Of a stretch of DNA of 64,000 nucleotides, positions 50,461 to 64,000 are shown one piece after another. A program made the position numbers and the translations under genes. The DNA comes from Nematostella vectensis (lineage: Eukaryota > Cnidaria > Anthozoa > Actiniaria > Edwardsiidae), in contig NC_064044.1 in assembly GCF_932526225.1 (NCBI RefSeq), forward strand, positions 12,290,084 to 12,354,083, written 5' to 3'. Under the pieces are notes generated by a model. The model was not told the origin of the DNA and made no database searches. It saw only the letters and a list, made by a program, of their open reading frames with translations. Within the stretch, counting starts at the first letter, position 1. Each line of letters begins with the position of its first letter.

Positions 50461-51819
50461 ATGTCATCGAATACGTTGGTGTACATATGCGGAGATTTCG
50501 CTTCGGAAAAAGCAGATGACGAACATCTAAAGGCGCTAGTTTTGAGTAGCGTAGCAACTCACTTCTGCACTCGGTCACATCCGAACGTACGATCGATAGA
50601 CTCACACTTCGATAAAGCTGAGCTCTACCACACAATAACTCGTTGCTATGCATTTATTTTCATCTTTAGTAAGGAAACAATTGATGATACATTTTATCTG
50701 AATCAGTACGGAATCGCAAAGGCGTACGGAGTCCCTATTATAGGAGTACGGGAACCGAGTTATTTTATGCCGAACCCTTTACCGGAGCAGTTTTATTTCA
50801 CAGAAATAGTGGACTACACGGGAGAAAATAGGGATGGGAAAAGCAACCGTATTCTTCATGGGCCCGTGAAAGCGCATCCCTCGCTTGCAGAGGCTCTTTT
50901 GCAGGACTTTAAGATGGCGATGGTTTATGCCGCCGAGTTTCATCGCTCATGTGCCCCAAGGCTTCTCCACAAAGTCAACCAGGCGTGCACGAGGAGCGAG
51001 AATGAGAAACAGTTTTACGCGGAGCTAACACGCAGCCAGCAACAACACAATGTAAGTGTAGCGCCTATTGAAATCGCCCCGAAAAACAACAGCCCAGCGA
51101 CGGCGCATAAGTGCCCGAAATGCGGTCTAAACTTGAATAAACATCAGGCGAAACCCTCGCCACTCATTCGCGCCTCCAGCACGGGTTCGCTTTTACGGAA
51201 AAGTGACGCCTTTGATATCGATCATTTCAAGCCGTATAAGAAAACCGCGCTTCAACCAACCACTATAAGCATTCCGGCGCTGCAATACGTGCGTGCGAAT
51301 ACGGCGGAGAGGAGAACGCGGTCGCCGATACAGACTGTAACAACGTGGGCCCCACAGAAAAAAACAACTCCACATAAGCCGATTGAACCATTTCGCGGGA
51401 AATTACAGACAAGACATTCGCATTTGTACGGCGAGAACGAAAATAGGGACGAAGGAAATAAGCCATCACAAGAAAACCTAACGGAGAAAATTCTCCTCGG
51501 GAAAGGAAATGACAGCAAAGTCGCGGAAATGCCCAGCAAATCGCGGACAATTCGGAAACAATCACGGGTTTCTAATACATCGTGGAGTGAAAAATTACGA
51601 TTGAAACTTCGCCGCCAGTCGAGTCTACCGGTAATTCCCACGACTTATCTCGTCACCTCACCGAGTGGCAAAGAAAAACAACTCTCCTTTGTAAAATATC
51701 CGCCTGAGAAAAGCGGGAATACACCGAGGAATAGTCTTTTGCCCGTGTTTTCCGAAGACGAAGAGCAAGAAACAATACACATTTCACGAGCTCCGAGCCC
51801 TGATACATCTAGCTGGTAA
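50461..51819 (+). CDS. TIR-like domain protein, intronless, with disordered tail
   Basis: An uninterrupted 452-codon ORF with a clear ATG (AAG ATG TCA). Residues 5-110 show the alternating strand/helix pattern of a TIR-like fold: TLVYICGDF, a helix DDEHLKALVL, then YAFIFIFSKETIDD, helix NQYGIAKAYG, strand VPIIGVRE. The wording resembles TIR-type domains but lacks obvious proof of enzyme activity; no NADase Glu can be fixed by eye. Residues 215-230 hold one CxxC (HKCPKCGLNLNKHQ), half a zinc site. The rest is rich in Ser, Thr, Lys and Arg, with phosphorylation-like RRQSSLP and an acidic SEDEEQE near the end. No signal peptide or membrane segment. Lack of introns contrasts with the neighbouring genes. 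Confidence 0.75.
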   Translation: MSSNTLVYICGDFASEKADDEHLKALVLSSVATHFCTRSHPNVRSIDSHFDKAELYHTITRCYAFIFIFSKETIDDTFYLNQYGIAKAYGVPIIGVREPSYFMPNPLPEQFYFTEIVDYTGENRDGKSNRILHGPVKAHPSLAEALLQDFKMAMVYAAEFHRSCAPRLLHKVNQACTRSENEKQFYAELTRSQQQHNVSVAPIEIAPKNNSPATAHKCPKCGLNLNKHQAKPSPLIRASSTGSLLRKSDAFDIDHFKPYKKTALQPTTISIPALQYVRANTAERRTRSPIQTVTTWAPQKKTTPHKPIEPFRGKLQTRHSHLYGENENRDEGNKPSQENLTEKILLGKGNDSKVAEMPSKSRTIRKQSRVSNTSWSEKLRLKLRRQSSLPVIPTTYLVTSPSGKEKQLSFVKYPPEKSGNTPRNSLLPVFSEDEEQETIHISRAPSPDTSSW

Positions 51820-53491
51820 ATTGATTTCTTCATTTATTCAATTCTAAAGTTAGATATTATATTTTGTAGGCGAGCTTGTTGTTTTTTTTTTTTTTTTCTA
51901 AATGTGCTATTTTCTAACCGACATTCGTCGCAGAGACCCTTAAATGTGAGATGTGATCTTCATTTAATAAGCTCCTCTTTAGAGTTTTTATTATTCGAAT
52001 TTCATTAAAATAATTACTTGGCTGGATACAACACACGAAAGACATTTTTATAGTTTTCTTTTAGGCATATCTTTTTGTCAGTTTGCAAAAACCCTTCAAG
52101 GGTCTTTTATCGAGACTCTTGGCTTAATCAATCAATCATCGGGGCGTTTTATTGCGCGCGAGTATTCTATTTCCAAAAAAAAAAAATTAACGACTTAGCT
52201 ATTCTGTTGAGAGGATGAACGATTGCTTTGAAAAATGATCGGGCAAAGAAAGAAGAAAAAAAATTAGCGCCGGGAAAAAAAACATGAACTTGAAGAAACT
52301 ACAGACATAAGCTGTCTATTTAATATTTTTTTTCGAAGCATCATTTCCCCTGAAGGAAAACAACATAGCAAAAACTGATAGCAAAAATAATAACTTAAAT
52401 AAATGAAAGAAAAAGAATCGAAAACATTAATGGTATTGAATGATACAAGCTAAAATACAAGTATTTAGAGAGGCTTCTAGCTTTTTCTAAAGAGAATCCT
52501 CGAGCGAACTTTTTTTTGTGGAAAATTTATCTCAGCTTTTTAGATTGTGAATAGGCCGCCAGATCAGAAATTTACATGAGCGACAGTAGACCAGCTGGCG
52601 TTCGTTGTTGGTTTTTCATCAATTTGTAGAATAATCGCAATCAGATACAAAGCTAGAAAACCCTGGAAACATAAGGGGACAACTACCAATTTGAACTCTA
52701 AAAAAGTAAAAATAATAGAGCTAGTTCCCATTCAAGGATGAATGATTCAGATTGGATGTTGCGCCTTTAAAAAGCAATTACGACGCATAATTACAAGGAG
52801 ACAAAAGCCCGTCTGACTGAGATATCGATGTTTTAACATATACATACGATAGACTTGCTGTAGTTATCTTTATACACCAATTTCAAAAATGGTTACACGC
52901 GAGATCCATGTGTCATAACCCGCGGTGGTTCTTAGGTAGCGTATTAGCGGACAACTTGTATGTAAGCCATGTGAATGTTCATAAGAACATAAACAACAAT
53001 TCTATAGCTTTTGAAACCTGTATTTGTATTTTTTTACGCTCATTTGCTTGTTTACTTGATACCCATGAAGCACTGCGGGTTACGATACGCAGATTCTCGG
53101 AGTTCAGCCTTATTTGAAACAGGTGTATTGAACGGCATGGAAAAATACATTTACAGTAGTAGAACTAAAAGGAAAAGAAATCTGTCAAAACTTGAAGGAC
53201 GAACTTATTTACAAATAAAAGCTAAAAATGATCGAAATAAGATCACAAGATTATGTGAAAAAGCAAACAGCAGAGACCCGCGTTATCGCCCAAATGGTGT
53301 ACTTGGTTCGCATACTTAACTCGTCGATCCAACTTGTCTGACGCGTGGTTCCCTAGGCTATAAAACTCTAAGCAAAAAAAAAAAATCTAAGTAATAAATA
53401 AAATCCGCTCGAATCACGTTGAATTTCAATCCATCGTACGACGTAATCAGCACAATTCTTTCGATAAAGTATGATAAAGGGAAGTTGTATT
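51820..53491. other. No gene seen; contains a dispersed repeat
   Basis: AT-rich with A/T homopolymers. About 53322-53420 (GATCCAACTTG, GACGCGTGGTT, ATCCGCT.GAATCAC) matches 11938-12030, a dispersed repeat of unknown type. Short ORFs at 52908-53319 lack support. Confidence 0.45.
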
Positions 53492-53731
53492 GTGTAATTC
53501 CAGAAAATATCCATTGAGGGGATTGGTAATTCCGGGGGGTGGGGGTCCAAACGCCCAGGAATTTCCAGAGGGCAGGTGGGGGGGAATAAATGCCCTTTTT
53601 CCTTAACAGTTCCTGTATTTTTTTTTCACCAGGGGGTTTAAAATTCCAGAGGGGTGGGGGGTCGTACCTCGATTCCCTCAATGGAGGGGGGGGGGGGGGG
53701 GGGGGGTATGGATATTTTCTGGAACTACACA
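53492..53731. mobile_element. G-rich foldback element
   Basis: Inverted ends GTGTAATTCCAGAAAATATC and GATATTTTCTGGAACTACAC. The interior is made of G-rich segments, including a run of about 20 G. Internal copies of 'AATTCCAGAGGG' suggest nested duplication. Confidence 0.7.
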
Positions 53732-53949
53732 TTTTTAAAAATGATATGAGAGTTTTGAAAATTCAAAAGAAAACAACACTGTCATGCAAGTCGTATATAC
53801 GAAATATAATCTTTTTACATTAACGTCACACTCTAACGAACAAAAGAAAATACACTTCCTTAACCCAAGATCTCCACCCTAGGCGTGTGATTCCAAAAAT
53901 GATTCATCCAACCCTCCTCCCCTCTCCCGGGTGGTTAAGATTCTGTATA

Positions 53950-54300
53950 ACCAAGTGGGCGTGGTCTGGTTATATTTTAACCTTAAAAGATACTAAAGTG
54001 GGCGTGGTCTGGTTATATTTTAACCCTAGAGGATACTAAAGTGGGCATGGTTTGGCATGAGTTTACCCCCTAAAAGATACCTCAAACAAACGTAAATAAT
54101 TTATAATAAAAACGTTTATTTAAAACTGACTCTAATGGAAGATTGAGACGTTTTAACGCTCTTTCATGAGCTACAAGTTAGATGAGCGATGGCTATAATA
54201 GCACCCTAAAAGATACCGAGGTAAAAAAAAGTTTGCATTCTTATTTTCACCCTAAAAGATACACAAGGCTCAAAATTTACACCCTAAAAGATCTGACGAT
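53950..54300. repeat. Dispersed 'CCCTAAAAGATAC' word repeat
   Basis: CCCTAAAAGATA(C) or close variants occur about seven times, some within a unit containing AAAGTGGGCGTGGTCTGG. The same word occurs at 26047-26190. Its origin is not clear. Confidence 0.6.
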
Positions 54301-54603
54301 CGCCGTGCGATGGATATAGGGATTACCCCCTCTGGGCGAAGATACCCTTCTACCTGAACGTCAAATTCTCCCACCCTGAATATGAAATTCTATTCTCTCT
54401 GAACACATCATTCTAAATTACATTTATTTTCTATCCCCAGCACAGCAGAAAAAGACAAAGATCTTGATATTGGTCTTGCAGTGGGTAATATAAGTATAAC
54501 ATGAACAATAGCCGAGGTCAATAATGCACCCTTCAACTCCATGTCTGTAGACACCTGTTTACACCTCTTTCATTTACATTTGTAATGCAGAAATGATATT
54601 CAG

Positions 54604-54755
54604 CAGCGGAGTAGCCACGATTTTTAACAGGAGGGGGCCTAAAAGGGACTTTCGCAGCATTTTCTTCTGTATTTTAGATAAAGTCTCATACATTTACTGT
54701 ATTTTTGGCTGCTAAAGGGGGGGGACCCTAGGCCACCCCCCTGGCTACACCCCTG
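54604..54755. mobile_element. 'CAGGGGCGTAGCC' family MITE, copy 2
   Basis: Starts CAGCGGAGTAGCC and ends CCTGGCTACACCCCTG. It shares GATTTTTAACAGGAG and TTTACTGTATTTTTGGCTGC with copies 1537-1702 and 62106-62263. Confidence 0.75.
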
Positions 54756-55271
54756 TTCTGTTAGTGAATCAGTTTATCTCATGTCTACGAGAAGCCCAGG
54801 ACCTATTTAAAGACCTACGGGATAGCACTTCAAGTAATTTTATACCCCAAGGGAAAGGACAAGCATAATATGTGCCTTTTTCTAGGGGAAGTCCCTCAGC
54901 CATTCCCAGTTCCTTGAGTACAGCCTAAGAACTGTGCAACCAGAATTTCTAGGTGTTGTTTTCACATCATGGTTGGAAATGTTGTCTAAATTTTGCGGAC
55001 ATATCCTTTGACTTATGGTCAACTTAGCATTCCCAGCAATGTGGGCTAATGTTGCTGATGTTTGTATAAGAGACTTTATGCTGAAAATGCCATCCATTTT
55101 GATGGCGCCAGCTTGACAAATAATGATTTGTCTATGCTTTCAACAATGCTAATCCATAACTGCTAGCTAGGGTAGAAGACCTGGTTTTGCTTATCCGGTA
55201 AACTAACCCTAGCTCAAAATTTTACTGCTCTATGACATTGTAATAACAAGTAAAACGAGATTTGAAATAAT

Positions 55272-55411
55272 TTTATGAGTACCAATATTGGTATAAAACC
55301 TAATGTACATAAGCTACACTATGCTAAAAAAAAAAACAGTTTATGAGTACCAATATTGGTATAAAACCTAATGTACATAAGCTACACTATGCTAAAAAAA
55401 AAAAAACAGTG
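55272..55411. repeat. 68-bp direct duplication
   Basis: Two nearly identical adjacent copies of TTATGAGTACCAATATTGGT through CTACACTATGCT plus a poly-A run. Confidence 0.92.
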
Positions 55412-57068
55412 TAAACTTTCTGCACCTGTAATCTCCCTGGTATGTGCTGTATTCACTAGAATGCTTTACCTTTGCTTGTGCTAGCAGCACATGTGATCAA
55501 GATGTACAAATGAACTGTATATAATAAAGGTATGTGCCCTTATAAGCCCAAAACATTTAATCATGATCATTTACATAAACAACTGAGGATCAGATCTGCA
55601 GGATTCCAAGCAGAGGGGAGGGGGTGAAAGGGGGGAGAGGGAAGGGGTTATTATGAACAAATAATGATAAAACAAAGAACAAAAAGTCGTCAAAATGGGG
55701 GGAAGGGGTGGGGGGGGGGGGGGGGGGGGGGGGGGGAAAGGCGAACTGAGATAATTAAGCTTTCAAATTTCATGGGTTGGTGTGTCACATGTTTTTAGTG
55801 ACCTTCCCCTGCTTTCGTATTGATATAATATTTCACCAACACTTTATTTCGTGAAAAGAGGTTTTGGCATATTTTGGTATATTTTGTGTTTTGTATATTT
55901 TGGTTGGTATATTTTGTGATTTGGGGGGCAAAATCATCTTCTAAGGGAATCAAATTACACAAATGTTATTAAACATAACAAAACGAAACATGAAGAGATA
56001 AATTTGCTTTATGCTTTGTGATTTATGAATACGAATTTCTTTGAATCTTGTTAGAGGTGACATGTTTTTTCGCAGGCAGTGGAAAGCTGTTTCTGTTTCT
56101 CGTAAAACAATTTTAAATCAGCTACGAAAATTTGGTCCATTATTGTTAACCCATTCACCTTTGACCCGGGGGCCATACCCCCCCCCCCCCCCCCCCAATA
56201 TCATATACTCTCAAATTTATGAGGTCTGTAAATCGTTTGGGTTGTCTTTAAAATGGAGGGTATAATTCGCATGAGGCAAATTCAATGCTATGGATTTAGT
56301 GCTTATAATTAATGCAAAACGCACCAAATCTCCCGCTTTTCAGTGAATTTTTTCGCTTCCGAAAAATTATTTTATAGAAAATCATCATTTCGCCTATTTT
56401 CTATTAAAACATTTGAAACAATAATTCCCTTGTGTAGTGCAATTAATCTAACATCTTCAAGTGGATTTGTTCGCGAGAGCTTTCAATATGGCAAACACCT
56501 GCAAGGTTAAACCCACCCCTCCGCCTAAAAAATTAATATACCGCACCCCAAAAATTTTCAAGCTTTGAGATTTTCAGAGGTTGACAGGTATGCGGGTGTC
56601 ACAAGATTTTGGACCTCATCACCGCACAAAGACTATGGCTGTACGCTAACATAGCTGGTAACTCACCCGCATTAGGCAGGTGTCACAAGATTTTGGACCT
56701 CATCACCTAATTTTTTCAAGAAAGTACATTCTTTGTATCCCCCCGCATTGTCTCTCTTGGGTTATTTTCTCATCTGTATTCCCCGATTTCACAAGATTTC
56801 TGTGCAATTTGGGTTAACAACTCTGAGCTAGGGATCTGGTAGTTTCAAAAAAAGCAGATAAAACTACCTCTGTATAGCTTTATTTGAGTCGGATCCAGTA
56901 AAGATGTCGGTTGCGCGATATAAAACCATGTTTGCAAAAATGGTTTGTTTTCTCTGCTATCCGCCTTGAAATTCAAACGCGCTCTTCGGTCAGCGGAATT
57001 TTGCTATTCGGATCGGATGATATGTGAGGAACAGGAACATAGTTTATTGATCCACAGGCAAACCAATA
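55412..57068. other. No gene seen; homopolymer-rich
   Basis: Contains poly-G near 55709-55736 (about 26 G) and poly-C near 56180-56195. GGTGTCACAAGATTTTGGAC is repeated at about 56594 and 56683. Short ORFs here are not supported. Confidence 0.5.
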
Positions 57069-57346
57069 CCGTGGGTACTAGAGCCTACGGGCTTCTCACG
57101 TCCAGTGACGCTCAGCCAAAATGCCATGACGACATTTGAGTAACTACGCAGCTGCTTTGTCTCCTATTATCTTTGTTCTACAAAGGAGTTCTTTTGTCTC
57201 TATTCTTCTCGTTCTTTGTGTCGAGGCGCGGATATTGTTCATTTGCCCAATCAAATTGCAGCTTGTAAGAGCTGCGTACTGACCCCGACATTTCGGCTTA
57301 GTGTCACTGGACGAGAGGAGTCTGGAGGCTCTGGTACCCAGGGTAG
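57069..57346. mobile_element. Foldback element with ~80-bp arms
   Basis: Left arm contains GGGTACTAGAGCCTACGGGC and CGTCCAGTGACGCT; the right arm is the diverged reverse complement, ending GGAGGCTCTGGTACCCAGGG. Each inner end has TACGCAGC. Confidence 0.7.
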
Positions 57347-58751
57347 CAGCCCAAGGCTGTAAGAATAGAAATTTTAAAGTTTTTTTTTTACTGTCGTGTC
57401 GTATTGCAACTGGGGATTGCATTTAAGAAAATATCTTTGGGCCACGCCCCTACTGATTGTTTCCTTATAATTTTTTTTAAATATGGGGGGGGGGGGGGGG
57501 GCGGGAGAGTTGGGGGCTCGTACCCAGTGCCCCACTCCACGAGTCCCTGCTACGGCCCTGTTATTGTAAATGATAAAGAACTGAGCTTGAAATGTCGTGT
57601 TTGAGTCCTCCAATATACCTTTTGGTATTGGGGTGGAGGTGGGTGAAACTGCTGGTGACCTGCTTGCAAAAATTTGTGGGTCGTGTTGCGTAACAGATGA
57701 ATCCTACTCGGGTATTCAGGGCGTCATGGTAAGCGTAAAGATGCGGCCAGGATTTTCTCCTTCTCCGACGTCATTTCCCTGTGATAGTATAGGAAATGAG
57801 CGCTCTGCAACTGGTAAGACATGATGAATATTTGATCAACCATGGTGTCGCTGTCTCCATGTCTACCCCTAAGGAGTAGGAGGAACGGAAGGGCAAGAGA
57901 AACCATCCTTTTCGGGAGGTAATCCTCTCAAAATAATGCAGTATGAAAAACACATTACTTTAAAGAAAGTTTTGAGTCCCAACAGGTCGATTTTTTCATA
58001 AGATCTCTACAAATTGTATGTCTGGCACCTATGTTCATGTGTTTAAGCATGTAGTACTAGTTAATAATTTCTATCGTGTGTGGGGCAGGGGGAGGGGGGG
58101 GGGGGTAATTCACAGGTGATGATCTAATTGGAGATTACACATTTCAGCACGTAAATGTGAATATATTTATTCGCTAATGGATACACAATTAATTAGCCAA
58201 GACAATCTCTCTTATCCACATTCACTCTCAAGTGAGAAACATAAGAGTGTAAACCAAGTGAGATATTTACAGACTGTTGTCTGCCTAAGGGAACCAACCG
58301 TCGACCAAGAGTGTCCATATGCAAGCCAGAATACAAGTAGTCATAAACCAGACGCATGTGTTCTTTTATCTTCTGTTTTAGTTACATAAGGCTATATTTA
58401 AGGCTTTCCCCAGAGTCCCACATGATAATACCTGATTGCAAGGGAAATGGCAATGCCCGAAGCTTACAAAAATAAAAAAATAATAATAATGAGGGGGGTT
58501 CTGAAAGAGATTTAAATCTCTGTTACTGAGACCACAAAAACTGTTTTGAGGATCCAGCCTTGGTTTCCTGGACAAAGTAATAAGTGTGAGAATCAGTCGC
58601 TAAAGGCAACGAGCCAAACTGTGTTGCCAACTTGCAGTCGGTATTATCGTGTGCAGCTTAATACAAATCCATGCTATTGCAGCCATTGGAAATCAGAAGA
58701 CAGGATAGCCTGGCTCAAACAACAGGACTACTGATGCAGAAGTGGGGTGGT

Positions 58752-60499
<1,748 letters not shown>

Positions 60500-62105
60500 C
60501 TGTACAAAATAAATAAACACGATATATAATCAGCAATAAACATAAGTAACAAGAGTACAAGGGCAAAGCAGAGCAGCAACGTCTACAGCCATACCAGTTT
60601 AAATATAAATAAAGTAAGTATAAATGTTAAGTATAAGGAATGACCAAAAGGGGTGTGGCTAACCCCAAGGGGGTCGGTTCCTAGAAAGTAGGTTAGTGCT
60701 AACCCAGGCATAAATGCGCGGCTATCTTGACATTTGATTGGATAAAAAGGGCATTCATCCCTAGGTTTGCGCTGTCCTGCTTTCTAGGAACCCGGCCCAG
60801 TTTTCTAAATGCCTCTATATTGCACATCCAGTCCAAGTATTTTAAAATCGTATATTCAGTAAGTGGCTACTTTGCGGCATTTATACCATAGGGAGCATTT
60901 TTTTCCAAAAATGTTTTACAAAAAAAACACCCTTCTAATAAGGACACCCTGTTACTGTGATATTCAACATTCTGGAAACTCACGCCAAGAGTTTTCAACT
61001 GGTAAACTGTTTTCTGGGTTCGTCAATTTATTTAGCTGAATTTCATTTGCTGCTTTTCAACTGGTATTAGTGCTGGTCAATGAAAACAGACATTTTGAAT
61101 GACAGAAGCCAAAAGATGACTAAGGTGTTGCAGAACATTGAGAACTGCAGTTAAATGGACAGCGGTGTCTTTATTTTGGGGCTCCACTGTGCTGTTTACA
61201 CATTGCTCTTACATGCACATGATTTTTGAATTGGAAGCTAAGCAGGAAAGCAAGTTTGTCTTGCTCTTGTTAAGCATGAAACAATCAAAGGCTCCGTGAG
61301 CAAACCCCTGAATGCAAAATTCAGTTTTCTAGTAATTTTCTTGTGTGCATAGAAGATATACAGGATACTGAACAAAGCATAAACACATCCAAGATGCTGA
61401 GAATACATAAATATGTCCTTATACCCCCTTTCTTTTTGATGTCATGACACACCAAGAACAGTATAATTATTATTATTATAAAAATTAATTTTTTTTAAAA
61501 AAATAGCGCTATCAGTGGAAATCGAACCAGGGTTGCTGCGGTCGAACAGAAGTGTCAGCAACGCTTTACTAACGAGGCATTGCTGAGTAGACTTGTAACT
61601 AAAATTACTTTTAATACTTTTGTATCGTACCGTTCAGCATACTCTTTCCGGAAACAAAATAAAATATCTGCAATATCACGCTACTGTCATACAATGTGTT
61701 GCATGTTATTTGATGCATAAGTGGGGGCCATGTGTTTGTAACAAGTTTTGTTTGATATTTATTTAAACAAGTTTTGTTTGATATTTGCACAATGTCTTGG
61801 TGCCCTCAAAACAGCAAAAACTGATTTAACATGATTTCAATTTTTCGATAAACAATGAATGCCACATACACATTGCAGTTTTGAATGTGTCTTTTTTATT
61901 TTCTAGTTTTTGCAAAGTAAGTGGGCAAGATTGCCAAAAACAACACATTTTTTTAAGTAGCTTTAAACCAATAGCTAACATGTACAGTAAGCAGGATTTA
62001 GCATTTTTCTAAAGAATGGATGAGAACTGAAAGGGAAGATCATGAAAAATATGGGAGGGGGATCTAAAAGGTGTGATATAGTGGTTTTCAAAATCCAGTG
62101 TAACA

Positions 62106-62263
62106 CAGCGACGTAGACAGGATTTTTAACAGGAGTTGCCCAAAAGGCCATTTCAATGCATTTTCTCCTGTGTTTTAGATATTGTCCCATATATTTACTG
62201 TTTCTTAGGCTTGAAGGGGGGGGGGGGGGGGGCCTGCCTCCCCCCCCACTGGCTACGCCCCTG
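62106..62263. mobile_element. 'CAGGGGCGTAGCC' family MITE, copy 3
   Basis: Starts CAGCGACGTAGACAGG and ends CTGGCTACGCCCCTG. It has a long poly-G run and the shared GATTTTTAACAGGAG phrase. It lies between the two 14-3-3 cassettes. Confidence 0.75.
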
Positions 62264-63021
62264 CAACAAAATGTAGTTGTTATAATGTTATAGTCTAGCC
62301 AAAACAAAAAAAGAACAGAAATTACAGTGTATTAGTACTAAATAAACTAAATAGTATTATAAGGGTTTTTCAAAACCACTCTAATGTGACAATCTCTTTA
62401 GAGATAACAGATAACAGCAATTAGATGTGAATACATTTATTAGCTAATGAATACACATTTAATTAGCAATGACAATCACTCTTATTCACATTTACTCTCA
62501 AGTAAGAAACGTAAGAGTGTAAACCAAGTGAGATATTTACAGACTGTTGTCTGCCTAAGGAAACAACCACTGCCAAAGATTTCACACATATTAGCCAGAC
62601 TACGTGAGCAAGAGAAGGCATGTGTTATTTTATCTTTGTTTCTTTCAATGCGATATTAAGGGGTTTCTCTAGAATCCGACATGATAATACTAGGTTGTGA
62701 GAAAATATCAATGCCCTAAAACTAGCAATTAAACCAAGGGTGAAATTGTGAGAAGAGATTAAATTTCTCTAATTGAGAGACCCCAAAAAACTGTTTTGAG
62801 GATCTAGCAGTGGATTCCTGCACAAAGCAATAAGTTACAAAAGTAAGTCACTAAGGAAGCCAAACTGTGTTGTCTACTTGAAGTCGGTACTATTGTGTGA
62901 GATAGTAAGGCAACCTAATACAAATTCATGATATTGCAGCCATGTAAAATCAGAAGACAAGATAGCCTGGCTCAAACAACAGGACTACTGATCAGGACTA
63001 CTGATGCAGAAGTGGGGTGGT

Positions 63022-64000
<979 letters not shown>

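Noticed and set aside
61500-61600. tRNA-like B box (GGTTCGATTTC on the minus strand)
   Set aside because: No acceptor-stem pairing and a poor T stem and D arm; at most a tRNA-derived relic.

Overview
The window looks like nuclear DNA from a cnidarian, most likely a sea anemone such as Nematostella (inference). It has intron-rich genes with GT-AG introns, an animal cytosolic carboxypeptidase, 14-3-3 exons, a secreted PAN/EGF/ILEI-type protein, a Penelope-like retroelement, many short foldback (MITE-like) elements and frequent poly-G/poly-C runs. There are no operons, ribosome binding sites or other prokaryotic signals. Gene models were made by hand from splice sites, codon phase and recognisable protein motifs.

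Layout: (1) 0.8-5.9 kb, plus strand: a secreted protein with a signal peptide, a PAN-like module, a degenerate EGF-like module and an ILEI/FAM3-type module. (2) 7.8-23.5 kb, minus strand: at least 20 exons of a CCP2/CCP3 (AGBL2/AGBL3)-type M14 cytosolic carboxypeptidase; the first exon(s) were not found. (3) 26.9-31.4 kb, minus strand: a charged, probably intracellular protein of unknown function. Its 3' end lies in a segment that recurs, decayed, at 37.9-40.5 kb. (4) 33.6-37.35 kb: a Penelope-like element made of two head-to-head copies, with direct repeats at its ends and two hammerhead-ribozyme-like folds. (5) 41-50 kb: no supported gene, only foldback elements, microsatellites and a cluster of RUNX-type motifs. 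(6) 50.5-51.8 kb, plus strand: an intronless gene with a TIR-like N-terminus. (7) 58.7-64 kb, minus strand: two tandem copies of the last three exons of a 14-3-3 gene, with no N-terminal exons between them.

The most unusual pattern is that tandem arrays repeatedly straddle exon-intron junctions. One covers the 5' splice site of the PAN exon. Four more cover splice sites of the carboxypeptidase gene: the 5' sites of two exons and the 3' sites of two others, including the 33-bp x ~49 array that abuts the last coding exon. The array units carry the splice site itself, so each locus has many near-identical candidate splice sites in a row.

Other highlights are the two 14-3-3 3' cassettes, the hammerhead-like folds, and a 1.18-kb terminal-inverted-repeat element whose empty site is preserved in the paralogous segment.
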